Source: Anaerolineae bacterium (GTDB lineage Bacteria; Chloroflexota; Anaerolineae; Aggregatilineales; Phototrophicaceae). Taken from it: a DNA stretch of 64,000 nt. Below the pieces are notes generated by a model that saw nothing but the letters and a program-made list of their open reading frames with translations, made no database searches and was not told where the DNA came from. Shown here one piece after another: positions 1-8,853 of the stretch (positions are counted from its first letter, which is position 1; each line of letters starts with the position of its first letter). The stretch is taken from assembly GCA_020849765.1 (NCBI GenBank), contig JADLAY010000075.1, positions 62,001-126,000 of the forward strand. The letters are read 5' to 3'. Both the position numbers and the translations under genes were made by a program.

Positions 1-25
1 GTATTTCAGCCGTCAATTCGCCCGG

Positions 26-64
26 TGAGGTGCCGCCGCGCCTGTCTTGAGCCGCCTCATTTTT
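26..64 (+). terminator. Possible terminator of an upstream gene
   Basis: A TGAGG at 26-30 can pair with CCTCA at 55-59, with further GC pairing possible inside, followed directly by five T residues. It would end a gene lying left of the window. The stem is imperfect. I see no convincing gene in 1-229: the open frame there has no recognisable protein features. Confidence 0.3.
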
Positions 65-229
65 CGCCAGAATCGCCCTCGAAAGACCTGCATTGTGCCT
101 CCGCGTCGGATTGTCGTCCGGGACAACGGAATCCTCATGATAACTTAAGGAAATACGGGGCGAAATATCCTTATGATGTGATGCTTGTGCATAAGTATCA
201 GTTTCCTGAGAGGTGACCTGTAAAGCTAG

Positions 230-1411
230 ATGAATATCCGCCTGAACGCAGCACTCAACGACCCCACTCTTGAGACTCCGGCTCTGGTTATCGACTTCGA
301 ACACATCACTTGTACATATGCTCGATTCGAGAGGGCTTTCCCCAGCGGGTACGTTTACTACGCCATGAAGGCGAACGCGAACCCCGTGGTGGTGCAGCAC
401 CTCGCCAGGCTTGGCAGTGGTTTTGAGATTGCATCGATGGCGGAACTTCAACTGGCTCTGGACGCCGGTGTCGATGGGAAACGGATCATCTGCAGCAACC
501 CGATCAAGCACCCGCACTTCATTGCGCGGATGCAGGACGTCGGCGTCTACGCGATGGTCGTCGACTCGACCTTCGAGCTTGAGAAGGTCGCGCGTTATGC
601 GCCCGGCGCGCGCGTCTACGTGCGCCTTGCAGTCGATAATACTGGCAGTGTGCTGCCGTTGGCGGGTAAGTTCGGTGTCGATGCGGCGACGGCGGTTGAT
701 CTGTGCGATCAGGCGCGGGCGCTCGGCCTGGAGCCGATCGGGACGATGTTCCACGTCGGGTCGCAGTGCCTCGCCCCGGCCAACTGGGTCAACGCGATCC
801 GCGCGGCCGCCGAGGTCTGGCGCATGGCCGCCGAGCACGGTCACAACTTCCACTTCCTGGATCTGGGCGGCGGCTACCCGGCAGGGCACTATCACACGCC
901 GAGCATCCCGACCGTCGAGGACATTGGCGCGGATGTCATGGCCGCCATCGCGACCTATCTCCCGCAGCGTGACGATCTGATGCTCGTCGTGGAACCGGGG
1001 CGCGGCATGGTCGGCGAGTCCGGCCGGCTGCTGTCGGCTGTCTTCGGCAAGGCGGAACGTGGCGATCAGACCTGGCTCTACCTGGATGCCGGCGTCTTCA
1101 ACGGCCTGATGGAAACCTACGAGGGCTTCCCGCCGGTCGTCTCGCACCTGGATGACGCGGCGCTCGTGCGCCCGCTGCGCACCTACACGCTGGCCGGGCC
1201 CAGCTGCGATAGCTGCGACGTGATCGCGCGCGACGTGGTGCTGCCGGAAGTGCAAATCGGCGACCGGCTCGTCTTCTTCGATGCGGGCGCCTATACCAAC
1301 GAATACGCGGCGGCCTTCAACGGCTTCCCGATCCCGGCCTTCGTGCCGCTGCTGCCAGGGGAGCAGGAAACGCGAGTCGGCGAGGCGATCTACGACCTCG
1401 TCCCTGGCTGA
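230..1411 (+). CDS. Ornithine/lysine-type PLP decarboxylase (group IV, alanine racemase fold)
   Basis: This 393-residue protein has the layout of a eukaryotic-type ornithine/lysine decarboxylase, which releases CO2 from ornithine or lysine to make putrescine or cadaverine. Visible motifs are YAMKAN with the PLP lysine K47, HVGSQ (175-179), the glycine loop GGGYP (213-217), EPGR (255-258, phosphate/PLP binding) and the dimer active-site motif CDSCD (326-330), which supplies the catalytic cysteine. The length is normal for the family and no diaminopimelate-type C-terminal extension is present. The start lacks a well-placed Shine-Dalgarno site: GAGAGG lies about 14 bases upstream. A strong terminator follows. 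Substrate choice (ornithine, lysine or arginine) cannot be read from sequence. The neighbouring amine oxidase and aminotransferases support a polyamine role. Confidence 0.88.
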   Translation: MNIRLNAALNDPTLETPALVIDFEHITCTYARFERAFPSGYVYYAMKANANPVVVQHLARLGSGFEIASMAELQLALDAGVDGKRIICSNPIKHPHFIARMQDVGVYAMVVDSTFELEKVARYAPGARVYVRLAVDNTGSVLPLAGKFGVDAATAVDLCDQARALGLEPIGTMFHVGSQCLAPANWVNAIRAAAEVWRMAAEHGHNFHFLDLGGGYPAGHYHTPSIPTVEDIGADVMAAIATYLPQRDDLMLVVEPGRGMVGESGRLLSAVFGKAERGDQTWLYLDAGVFNGLMETYEGFPPVVSHLDDAALVRPLRTYTLAGPSCDSCDVIARDVVLPEVQIGDRLVFFDAGAYTNEYAAAFNGFPIPAFVPLLPGEQETRVGEAIYDLVPG

Positions 1412-1458
1412 CTGACCAGGCACGATTTCGTGTCTGCAAACTAACTTGACGAACGAAG

Positions 1459-1492
1459 CGCACCCCTGTTTTTCGGGGGTGCGTTTTTGTTT
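1459..1492 (+). terminator. Intrinsic terminator after the decarboxylase gene
   Basis: CGCACCCC (1459-1466) pairs with GGGGTGCG (1476-1483) and is followed by TTTTTGTTT. It sits 48 bases after the decarboxylase stop, so the amine oxidase needs its own promoter. Confidence 0.85.
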
Positions 1493-1501
1493 CGACCCCC
1501 G

Positions 1502-1530
1502 TTGACTTTATTAAGAAATCCGAGTACGCT
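1502..1530 (+). promoter_or_regulatory. Candidate promoter of the amine oxidase gene
   Basis: TTGACT (1502-1507) is a near-consensus -35 element. After exactly 17 bases comes TACGCT (1525-1530), a weak -10. It lies between the upstream terminator and the start at 1578, the expected place. Confidence 0.45.
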
Positions 1531-1577
1531 ATCTCGCAGAGCGAAGCAATGCACGATTTAGCAAAGCAGGTGCTTTG

Positions 1578-2846
1578 ATGGCAACGCTGGTGGTAGGCGC
1601 GGGAACAGCCGGATTGATGGCTGCGCGTGAACTCAGCAATGCCGGCGTAAATGTCCTCGTACTGGAGGCGCGCGATCGAATTGGCGGTCGCGTGCATACG
1701 GATACCACATTTGCCCCGCATCCAGTCGAGTTAGGCGCGGAATTCATCCACGGAGACACCGCTCCGACCTGACTGATAGCCCATGAGTTAGGGCTAAAAA
1801 CACTCTTCTGGCGCAAAACCGACGATTCGCTTGTGCGGTTGGCCGATGGCTCACTACGCATGATGGCGGAGGCGCGCGTACTCTACCCCGACTTTGACGT
1901 TACACGGTCGTGGGACTTGTCGCATGCCCCTCAGCCGGAGGCGGATGAGTCGTTGGAGACGTACTTGCGCCGTATCGGCTTCACCGAAGCGCAGCTCGAC
2001 TATACCCAGCGGTCCTTCGCCAACGCGGCCTGCGAGACGCTCGCCCACCTGAGCGCGCGCTCGTGTGCCGACGAATGGGAAGACTACGGCACGGGCATGT
2101 CCGATCATCGCGTCCTGGATGGCTACAACCATATTCACGGGTACCTCGCGGATGGGCTGAACATCCGGCTCAATGTGCCGGTCGCGCGCATCGATTGGGG
2201 CGTCGGTGGTGTCCGCGTCCAGGCGGTCGACGGCACCATCTTCGAAGGCGACAGCGCCGTGATCACGCTGCCGGTCGGCGTGCTCCGTGACGGGGCTGTC
2301 CGCTTCACGCCGGACATCCCGGACGAGAAGCGCGCCGCGCTCGAAGGCCTGAGCATGGGGCCAGCGATAAAGCTGATCTTCATGTTCGACCAGCCGGTGC
2401 TGCCAAATGGCATCGGCGCGCTCTACAGCGCGGGCTGCCCGCCCATGTGGTGGTCACCCAGCTTTGGGCGCGACACGGACGTGCAGGTCATCACCGCCTT
2501 CGCGACGGGCGATTACGCCCGTGAGCTGGAAGCGCTCGGTGAGGACGGCGCACTCGACACCGCATTGCAGGTGCTCCGGGACGAACTCGATTGTCCCGAT
2601 ATTCAGCCGGTGGCAGCCCGGTGGATCAACTGGACTGCCGATCCCTATTCCCTGGGGGGATACAGCGTCGCCACGCCGGGCGCGCATGAAGCGCGGTTGG
2701 CGTTGGCTCAGCCGACTCCGCCGCTGTTCTGGGCGGGCGAGGCGACGGTGAAGAACGCCTGGGCAGCAACGGTGCATGGCGCACTTATCAGTGGGCAGCG
2801 TGCAGCAGACCAAGTGCAGCAGTTCTTGTTGCACCCTAATTTGTAG
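1578..2846 (+). pseudogene. Flavin monoamine/polyamine oxidase gene with one in-frame TGA
   Basis: The frame encodes a flavin amine oxidase, which oxidises amines to aldehydes with FAD. The N-terminus has the dinucleotide-binding GAGTAGL motif, then an ARDRIGGR segment and the conserved ELGAEFIHG stretch. The C-terminus carries the second FAD motif around FWAGEAT. ATG 1578 follows AGCAGG at good spacing. A single TGA at 1770-1772 interrupts the frame, after which the reading continues in the same frame to 2846 with full family similarity. In relatives this position (HG...ATW) is tryptophan, so TGA replaces TGG. The reading is about 422 residues, normal for the family. It may be a pseudogene, a sequence error, or a gene read through at UGA-C. 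Without readthrough, translation could restart near GTG 1833, but that piece would lack the N-terminal FAD motif. Confidence 0.8.
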
Positions 2847-2867
2847 GCGACACGAAAGCAGAACATC

Positions 2868-3641
2868 ATGTTAGCTTATCCGGTAGAAACCGGACAAATC
2901 AACTCACAACCGAATACTGAAATCCTCGTCGTACCCGCCACCGAGCGATACGTCGAGCAGATGGCCGCGCTCCAGCATCTCGCCTATGGCGAAGACGACG
3001 ACGACATTATGCGTGAGGAGCATTTTGCGAGCCACCTGCGCTACTTCCCCCAGGGGCAGTTCGTCGCCCTTGACCCCGAAACCGACACGGTTGTCGGCAC
3101 AACTTCGGGAATGCAAATCCACTTCAACCGTGAGGAAAAGCTGCTCACAAGTTGGCACGTCACGACCGGCGACGGTTGACTGAGCACGCATGACCCCAAC
3201 GGCGAATGGATGTACGGCGTAGAATCGTGCGTGCATCCGGATTATCGCGGGCGCGGCGTGGGCAGTCTGCTCATGGAGGCACGCTTTGACGTGCTGCGCC
3301 GCCTGAATCTTCGGGGTCTGATCGCTGGCTCGATACCGATGGACTATCACAACGTCGCGGCGAGCATGGCGGTCGAAGATTACGTCCGCGAAGTGGTCGA
3401 AGGCAAACGCTTCGACACAAATCTCTCCAAGCAACTTCACAAGGGTTTCCAGGTGCATAACCTGATCCCTGAATACATCCATGATATGCGCTCTCTGAAC
3501 TGGGCAGTCGCAATCGTGTGGGATAACCCTGCTTACGAGCCGGGCAAGCTCGCCGAGGCGCCGCTGTTCGAGGTCCCGCGCCTCTACCGGACACAGCTCA
3601 GATCCGGGCTGCCGTCGCCGACGGGAGCGGCAGGGTCATGA
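2868..3641 (+). pseudogene. GNAT acetyltransferase, copy 1, with one in-frame TGA
   Basis: First of three tandem GNAT paralogues. The acetyl-CoA motif HPDYRGRGVG is intact, followed by RRLNLRGLIAGS and the C-terminal VIWDNP-type strand seen in all copies. The family resembles the GNAT domain found fused to carbon-nitrogen hydrolases, but no hydrolase domain follows. The frame is broken only by TGA at 3177-3179. Copies 2 and 3 have TGG (Trp) at the same place (DGWLM and DAWLT), so the change is TGG to TGA. The frame then continues unbroken to 3641, giving about 257 residues. The broken gene directly follows another gene with the same kind of lesion. Function is probably N-acylation of a small amine; the substrate is unknown. 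Confidence 0.8.
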
Positions 3642-3657
3642 CTGGCATGCGAATAAT

Positions 3658-3751
3658 CGGCACCGGGTGATCGGTGTCGTGTGAAGATGGCCGAGCAGCG
3701 CTGATGAAGCCCATGCTCGGCCAGTGAGATTGGGGTTGAGGCGGTTCATCC
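3658..3751 (+). other. Three consecutive hairpins in the spacer between GNAT copies 1 and 2
   Basis: The 197-base spacer holds CGGCACCG/CGGTGTCG (3658-3679, one G-T pair), then a 10-bp stem TGGCCGAGCA/TGCTCGGCCA (3688-3723), then GCGG/CCGC near 3741-3753. None is followed by a T run, so these are not classic terminators. They could be a leader, an mRNA-stabilising structure or a Rho-dependent site. Confidence 0.4.
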
Positions 3752-3838
3752 GCTGTGGAAAGTGCTGAAAAACGTTCGTAAACCGTGGGCTGTCCGTAAG
3801 CTTTTTAACAGAGGATACAAAGCGCAGCGCGCGAATCT

Positions 3839-4594
3839 ATGGTCACTTTGTCCGATGACCAATTATCGTCAGGGATTATGATCACTCGTAGCCTTCCGCA
3901 ACACGCCGAGCGTATGGAGATGCTCCAGCATCTGGTCTATCACACCACACACGCGGTGCCCCTAGACTCGATGCGTGCGGAGCAGTTTCATCACCATATG
4001 AAGGTGTTCCCGCAGGGGCAATTTGTCGCCATCGACCTGGCGACGAACGAAGTGATCGGGTTGACAGTGAGTATGCGGCTTGATTTCGATCCCGAACGTC
4101 CCTTCATCGAACCCTGGCACGTGACGATCAGCGATGGTTGGCTGATGCGGCACAAACCGAAGGGCGAGTGGATGTATGGCGTCGAGTCGTGTGTGCACCC
4201 GGACTATCGCAGTATGGGCGTCGGCGGCAAGCTGATGGAAGCCCGGTTCGAGGTCGCTCGGCGTCTGAATCTGCGCGGGATGGTCGCAGGCAGCGCGCTG
4301 GTGAGCTACTACCGCCATGCCGACCACATCTCGCCCGATGCCTACGTACAGCGCGTGGTCGAAGGCACATACTTCGACATGAATTTGAGCAAACAAATCG
4401 CCAAAGGCTTTCGCCCGATGGCGACGATCCCGCATTATGTCACCGACGTCGAGGCCTGTGGCTGGGGCGTGGTCATTGTGTGGGATAACCCGACCTACGA
4501 CCCGGCTCAAAAGCCCCGGCGCGTTGTGGCCAGGCCCTACATCTATTACCCGCATGCGCGTCAGCCGGAGCCGGAACAGGATCGGGCGGCCTGA
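3839..4594 (+). CDS. GNAT acetyltransferase, copy 2
   Basis: Intact 251-residue paralogue of the flanking GNATs. The N-terminal GNAT strands (AERMEMLQHLVY, FPQGQFVAID) and the acyl-CoA loop HPDYRSMGVGG are clear, although the loop reads RSMGVG instead of RGRGVG. The tryptophan missing in copy 1 is present here as TGG. ATG 3839 has no good ribosome-binding site. ATG 3878, behind AGGGATT and just before the conserved core, is a plausible alternative start. The family resembles the GNAT part of GNAT/nitrilase fusions. The substrate is unknown, and the setting suggests a polyamine or amino compound. Confidence 0.8.
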   Translation: MVTLSDDQLSSGIMITRSLPQHAERMEMLQHLVYHTTHAVPLDSMRAEQFHHHMKVFPQGQFVAIDLATNEVIGLTVSMRLDFDPERPFIEPWHVTISDGWLMRHKPKGEWMYGVESCVHPDYRSMGVGGKLMEARFEVARRLNLRGMVAGSALVSYYRHADHISPDAYVQRVVEGTYFDMNLSKQIAKGFRPMATIPHYVTDVEACGWGVVIVWDNPTYDPAQKPRRVVARPYIYYPHARQPEPEQDRAA

Positions 4595-4606
4595 ATGATC
4601 TAGGAC

Positions 4607-4632
4607 GCCGTCGTGCAGTGTAGGGCGACGGC
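4607..4632 (+). other. Hairpin in the spacer between GNAT copies 2 and 3
   Basis: GCCGTCG (4607-4613) pairs perfectly with CGACGGC (4626-4632). No T run follows. Further on, a short GCGCT/AGCGC hairpin sits between the AAGGA Shine-Dalgarno site and ATG 4729, which could bring the two closer together. Confidence 0.35.
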
Positions 4633-4728
4633 AAGGTACGTTAGTTATGGTTGTACGACGAGCCTGTGTCGCTCGTTGAAGAACATTGTCGGCAGAGTGG
4701 AAGGAAAGAAGCGCTCTAGCGCCATCAT

Positions 4729-5496
4729 ATGAGCTCAGATAGCAGCGACCCTGCAAGGGTACCCATTCACATCATCCACAGCGCCCCAGAGTATGCAGAG
4801 CGCATGGAAGCGCTCCAGCATGTGGTTTACGGCACGACCCGTAACAACCTGGGTGACGCGATGCTCGCCGAACAGTTCATCGAACACACAAAGATTTTTC
4901 CTCAAGGGCAGTACATCGCCGTGACCGACGACGGGCGCGTCGTGGGTTTGACGGCGAGTATGCGCGTGACTTTTAATCCGAAGCGCCCAAGCAATCTGAT
5001 CGAACCCTGGCGCGAGACGACGGCGGACGCATGGTTGACCACACATGACCCGAATGGCAACTGGCTGTACGGGGTCGAGTCGAGCGTCCACGCCGACTAT
5101 CGCGGGCGCGGCATCGGACGGGCATTGATGGACGCGCGCTGGCACGTGATCCGCAAGCTGAATCTGCGGGGCATGGTCGCCGGCGGCGCGCTCAAAGATT
5201 ACCACCGCTATGCCGATCGCATGTCGGTTGATGCATACGTGCGGGCGGTCGTGCGCCGCGAGATCTTCGATACGAATCTGACCAAGCAGATCCATATGGG
5301 TTTCAAGGTCGTCGCCATCATCCCCAATTACGTCGAAGATCCCGATACACTCGGCTATGCCGCGCTGATCACGTGGGAGAACCCGGACTATCAGCCTGGG
5401 CAGACGCCGGAGCGCGTGGGTACCCATCACACCACCATCCGTCTGAAACCACGAAAGCAGCCTCGCAGCGGGCAATCGCCCGCGGCACACGCATGA
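4729..5496 (+). CDS. GNAT acetyltransferase, copy 3
   Basis: Intact 255-residue third paralogue. It has the canonical acetyl-CoA loop HADYRGRGIGRA followed by RKLNLRGMVAGG, and keeps the tryptophan codon lost in copy 1. The C-terminal tail is Arg/Lys-rich and differs in each copy. A strong terminator follows, closing the GNAT block. Three diverged copies side by side suggest different acyl acceptors, but nothing in the sequence names them. Confidence 0.82.
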   Translation: MSSDSSDPARVPIHIIHSAPEYAERMEALQHVVYGTTRNNLGDAMLAEQFIEHTKIFPQGQYIAVTDDGRVVGLTASMRVTFNPKRPSNLIEPWRETTADAWLTTHDPNGNWLYGVESSVHADYRGRGIGRALMDARWHVIRKLNLRGMVAGGALKDYHRYADRMSVDAYVRAVVRREIFDTNLTKQIHMGFKVVAIIPNYVEDPDTLGYAALITWENPDYQPGQTPERVGTHHTTIRLKPRKQPRSGQSPAAHA

Positions 5497-5508
5497 TCGT
5501 TCTGGAGT

Positions 5509-5539
5509 AGGGCTTGCATCTTCGCAAGCCCTCTTTATT
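5509..5539 (+). terminator. Intrinsic terminator after GNAT copy 3
   Basis: AGGGCTTGC (5509-5517) and GCAAGCCCT (5524-5532) form a perfect 9-bp stem with a 6-base loop, followed by CTTTATTG. Confidence 0.85.
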
Positions 5540-5571
5540 GGACAAGACCGCCATAACCCGGTAGAGATCTA

Positions 5572-5577
5572 TATAAT
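5572..5577 (+). promoter_or_regulatory. -10 element ahead of the first aminotransferase
   Basis: A perfect TATAAT lies 40 bases before ATG 5617 and just after the preceding terminator. No good -35 hexamer is visible at 16-18 bases upstream, so it may rely on an activator. Confidence 0.5.
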
Positions 5578-5616
5578 GATTCTTGAAGTGTTGTTGAGTA
5601 AAGAAAGCGTTCTATC

Positions 5617-6897
5617 ATGACGACGATTTCGACGGATCATCTCTCGCCTGTCTGGTCGCACCTGACCACGATCCAGCCCGTGCGCGGCCACGGCATCTAT
5701 CTTTATGACGCCGATGGCAAACGCTACATCGACTTCACGAGCGGCATCGGCGTCACCAATACCGGCCACTGCCATCCGCACGTCGTCAATGCGATTCAGG
5801 AGCAGGCAGCCAACCTGATTCAGGGGCAGATCAACGTCGTCATCTCGCCGAGCGCAATCGAGCTCTCCAATCTGCTCAACGAGGTCACGCCGCCGCACAT
5901 CGATAGCTTCTTCTTCAGCAACAGCGGGGCGGAGGCGACCGAAGGCGCGGTCAAGCTGGCGCGCGCGGCGACCAAACGCCCGAATGTGATCGTGTTCCAG
6001 GGCAGCTTTCACGGACGTACCGCACAGACAATGGCGATGACGACCAGCAAGACGATCTACCGCGCAGGCTACCAGCCGCTGCCAGCCGGTGTCTTCGTCG
6101 CGCCCTTCCCGTACAGCTATTACTATGGTTGGGATGGCGACACGACCAGCGCCTACTGCCTGGAACAATTCGAACTGCTGCTCAAGAGCCAGACGGCACC
6201 CTTTGAGACAGCGGCCGTCGTGATCGAGCCGGTGCTGGGTGAGGGCGGATACGTGCCCGCGCCGACCCGTTTCTTGCGCGAGCTCCATGCCCTGTGCCGT
6301 AAGCATGACATCCTGTTCATCGCCGACGAGGTGCAGTCGGGTTTTGGCCGCACGGGCAAGCTGTTTTGTTTCGAGCACGCCGGCATCACGCCGGACATCA
6401 TCATCATGGCCAAGGGCCTGGGCAGCGGCATGCCGATCTCATGTGTGGGCGCCTCACACGAGTTGATGTCACGGTGGCCGGTCGGCTCACACGGCGGCAC
6501 GTACGGAGGCGGCGCGCTGGCCGCCGCGGCAGCTGTCGCGACGATCCAGGTCATGCGCGACGAGGATCTGCCGGGCAACGCGGAAGAGCAGGGCGAACAC
6601 CTGGTGCTTGGCCTGAAACGCCTGCAATCCAAATTTTCCGTTCTTGGTGACGTGCGCGGGCGCGGTCTCATGATCGGCTGCGAGTTCACGCGCAACGGGC
6701 AGCCGGATGCGTCAGCGGCGAGCGCCGTCCAGAAAGCGTGCCTGGAGCGGCATCTGCTGCTGCTGACCTGCGGCACCTATGGCAACGTCATCCGCTGGAT
6801 TCCACCGCTGGTCGTCAACGAGGCGCAGATCGACGAAGCGCTGCACATCTTCGGCGAGGCGTTGGCGGTCGTCGAAGGGCAGAGCGTCGTCGCCTGA
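5617..6897 (+). CDS. Class III PLP aminotransferase (GABA/putrescine/acetylornithine-type)
   Basis: A 426-residue fold-type I aminotransferase that moves an omega-amino group to a keto acid. SNSGAEA (101-107) binds the cofactor phosphate, FHGRT (131-135) follows, DEVQ (237-240) carries the PLP-contacting Asp, and MAKGLGSGMP holds the Schiff-base lysine K266. It belongs with the 4-aminobutyrate/putrescine/acetylornithine group, but family resemblance alone does not fix the substrate. It sits downstream of the decarboxylase, amine oxidase and GNATs, and another class III aminotransferase lies 2 kb on, so a role in diamine or GABA breakdown is a reasonable inference. Confidence 0.88.
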   Translation: MTTISTDHLSPVWSHLTTIQPVRGHGIYLYDADGKRYIDFTSGIGVTNTGHCHPHVVNAIQEQAANLIQGQINVVISPSAIELSNLLNEVTPPHIDSFFFSNSGAEATEGAVKLARAATKRPNVIVFQGSFHGRTAQTMAMTTSKTIYRAGYQPLPAGVFVAPFPYSYYYGWDGDTTSAYCLEQFELLLKSQTAPFETAAVVIEPVLGEGGYVPAPTRFLRELHALCRKHDILFIADEVQSGFGRTGKLFCFEHAGITPDIIIMAKGLGSGMPISCVGASHELMSRWPVGSHGGTYGGGALAAAAAVATIQVMRDEDLPGNAEEQGEHLVLGLKRLQSKFSVLGDVRGRGLMIGCEFTRNGQPDASAASAVQKACLERHLLLLTCGTYGNVIRWIPPLVVNEAQIDEALHIFGEALAVVEGQSVVA

Positions 6898-6907
6898 GGC
6901 GAGGCTA

Positions 6908-8704
6908 TCAGCCCGGCACGATCAACGTGCCAACCACGGCCCATTCGGCGCCGTCCTCGGTCGGCACGCGCACGCCGTCCTGATAGGTATAGACCTGGAC
7001 GGCGACGGTGTATTCGCCTGTGGGCAGCGCTTTTGGCTGTAGATCGTGCGGATCGTAGACAACTTCGCCCGGCTGCCAGCCGGTGGTCGGGCGGCGATTC
7101 TCGAATGGGAAACTGTCGTGCTGGGCGACGAGCTGGCCGCTCGCATCGAGCAGGAAAACGGACGTCGTGTAGTCATTGGTCAGCGCTTGAGGTGCTGACC
7201 ACCACAGATCGACGCGCAGACCATCCGGGTAGATTGCCAGTTTGCGCAGCGTCATACCGTTTTCGTAGGTCGTGACAGGCACGTACGGCAGCCGGTCGAA
7301 GCGGTAGACGTCGAGCGCATTGCCGACATGTTGGGTCGTCAGCAGCGCCGTTTGTACGTGACCGGTCTGCGCCAGCATCTCGAAGCCGGTCGGGTCCGGA
7401 CTCCAATGGAAGAACCAGACGCTGTCATGCGCGTCGAGGATGTCGATCAGCCCCTGTGGGAACTGATCGGGCGTGTATTCGCGCCATTTGCGCAGCGATT
7501 CCACTTCCAGGGTGTGCTGGGTGTTCCAGTCAAGATAGTAGGTGACCGGGTTGTCGCCGCGGTAGAGTTCGAGCAGGGCCAGGTCGTCGGGACGGCTGTA
7601 CTGCGTCGCGCTGGCCGCCATCTGATCCCACGGTTCTTTCGGGTAGTAATCGTCGACCACCGCCAGCCCGAAGACGACGATCGCACCGACGAGCACCAGC
7701 CGTTCGGGCGAGCGGATGTTGCGCAGTCCGCGCGCGATCAGCAGGGCAATTGCCGGGGAGATCAGCAGCAGGCGGTGCGGCGCCAGCACGACGGGATAAG
7801 CCAGGTTGAGGATGAAGCTGATCCCGACGGTGAAGACCAGCCACGTGACCAGGATAAAGGTCGGCCCGGATGGTCGCCAGCGCAGGCCGCGGCCTGGGAT
7901 CAGCATGACCGTGCCGAGCAGCAGCAGCGCCAGCATCAAGCCCCACTGGCTGCTGAGATACTTCTGCAGAATCTGGACGAACGTCGTCCAGTTCGACGCC
8001 AGCGCCGCCTGTATGCCGAAGTCGTTGTTGCGCTGCTCGACGGCGACGCCGAGCGCCCATGGCAGGAAGAGCACGCCGATCAAGGCCAGCAGGCCGATGG
8101 CATTGCGGCGCACGTTCCCACGCAGGAAGAGGAGCGCGTGCAAGCCCTGAACGACCAGGATATAGGCGCTCTGGTACTGCGTGTAGAGCATGGCGACCGA
8201 CGGCACGACCCAGAGCAAAGCGCGCCAGGCCGTCATGTGCCGCGTCCAGCGGAGGTAGAAGATCACGCTCAGGATGACGAGGACACTGCGTAGCGTGTAC
8301 ATGCGCACGTCCTGCGCCAGCACGACATCCGGGTCGGACAGCATCAGCATGAGCGCCGCCAGAATCGGGATCGAGTCGTGACGGAACCACGTTTGCTCTC
8401 GATTGATGACGCGGGCGAGCGGCACCATGAGCGCCACGCCCAGGATGCCGAAGAAAGCGGAGAACATCCTCATCGAGAGGACGGAGCCGCCCGCGAGCGC
8501 GATCCAGCCCTGGAGCAGCGCGAAATAGAGCGGCGGATGGACGTCCGTTTGCGCAAGCGTGCGGATGAGATCCGGACTCGAAATGTTGAAGTAGGTGATG
8601 CCCTCGTCGATCCAGAGGCTTTGCTGCGTGATGTGCAGGATGCGGGTCGCGGCGGCCAGCAGCAGGATCAGGGTCAGGATGGCGATTTGTGCGGATTTGC
8701 TCAT
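6908..8704 (-). CDS. GT-C membrane glycosyltransferase (GT39/ArnT-like)
   Basis: A 598-residue protein with about ten hydrophobic helices in the first two thirds and a soluble C-terminal beta-rich domain of about 170 residues. WIDEG near residue 32 gives the acidic first-loop motif of GT-C enzymes, and DVHPPLYF is the matching mannosyl/aminoarabinose-transferase signature. Such enzymes transfer a sugar from a polyprenyl phosphate on the outer face of the membrane. It runs opposite to both flanking aminotransferases, converging on the first and diverging from the second, so it is probably a separate transcription unit. The acceptor is unknown. Confidence 0.75.
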   Translation of the reverse strand: MSKSAQIAILTLILLLAAATRILHITQQSLWIDEGITYFNISSPDLIRTLAQTDVHPPLYFALLQGWIALAGGSVLSMRMFSAFFGILGVALMVPLARVINREQTWFRHDSIPILAALMLMLSDPDVVLAQDVRMYTLRSVLVILSVIFYLRWTRHMTAWRALLWVVPSVAMLYTQYQSAYILVVQGLHALLFLRGNVRRNAIGLLALIGVLFLPWALGVAVEQRNNDFGIQAALASNWTTFVQILQKYLSSQWGLMLALLLLGTVMLIPGRGLRWRPSGPTFILVTWLVFTVGISFILNLAYPVVLAPHRLLLISPAIALLIARGLRNIRSPERLVLVGAIVVFGLAVVDDYYPKEPWDQMAASATQYSRPDDLALLELYRGDNPVTYYLDWNTQHTLEVESLRKWREYTPDQFPQGLIDILDAHDSVWFFHWSPDPTGFEMLAQTGHVQTALLTTQHVGNALDVYRFDRLPYVPVTTYENGMTLRKLAIYPDGLRVDLWWSAPQALTNDYTTSVFLLDASGQLVAQHDSFPFENRRPTTGWQPGEVVYDPHDLQPKALPTGEYTVAVQVYTYQDGVRVPTEDGAEWAVVGTLIVPG

Positions 8705-8794
8705 GATGCGCGTCGGTTATCGAGTGAAATCAGCAGCGAAGTTTAGCACGGCGCGGGCGGCCTGGTCAGCGTGAAGTTCCGTTTAGGCAGTTGC

Positions 8795-8823
8795 TTGTCG
8801 CTCTGAACAAGAGCGACCATAAT
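8795..8823 (+). promoter_or_regulatory. Promoter with a perfect inverted repeat filling its spacer
   Basis: TTGTCG (8795-8800, -35) and CATAAT (8818-8823, -10) are 17 bases apart. A perfect 8-bp inverted repeat, GTCGCTCT (8797-8804) and AGAGCGAC (8810-8817) with a 5-base centre, runs from inside the -35 to the edge of the -10. That is the geometry of a repressor operator, for the second aminotransferase gene. It could also affect the divergent glycosyltransferase gene. Confidence 0.6.
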
Positions 8824-8853
8824 TTGCGCCGTGAGCTATCCAATTGATTCAGG

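Noticed and set aside
25..216. 63-residue open frame at the left edge
   Set aside because: No ribosome site, no recognisable composition or domain, and it overlaps likely terminator and leader sequence.
1770..3179. Selenocysteine as explanation for the in-frame TGA codons
   Set aside because: Paralogues and relatives have Trp at these sites, not Cys, and no bacterial SECIS-like hairpin with a suitable loop is evident directly downstream.
7328..8293. 321-residue + strand frame opposite the glycosyltransferase
   Set aside because: Low-complexity Gln/Arg/Asp composition typical of an antisense shadow. The minus strand has GT-C motifs and membrane helices.
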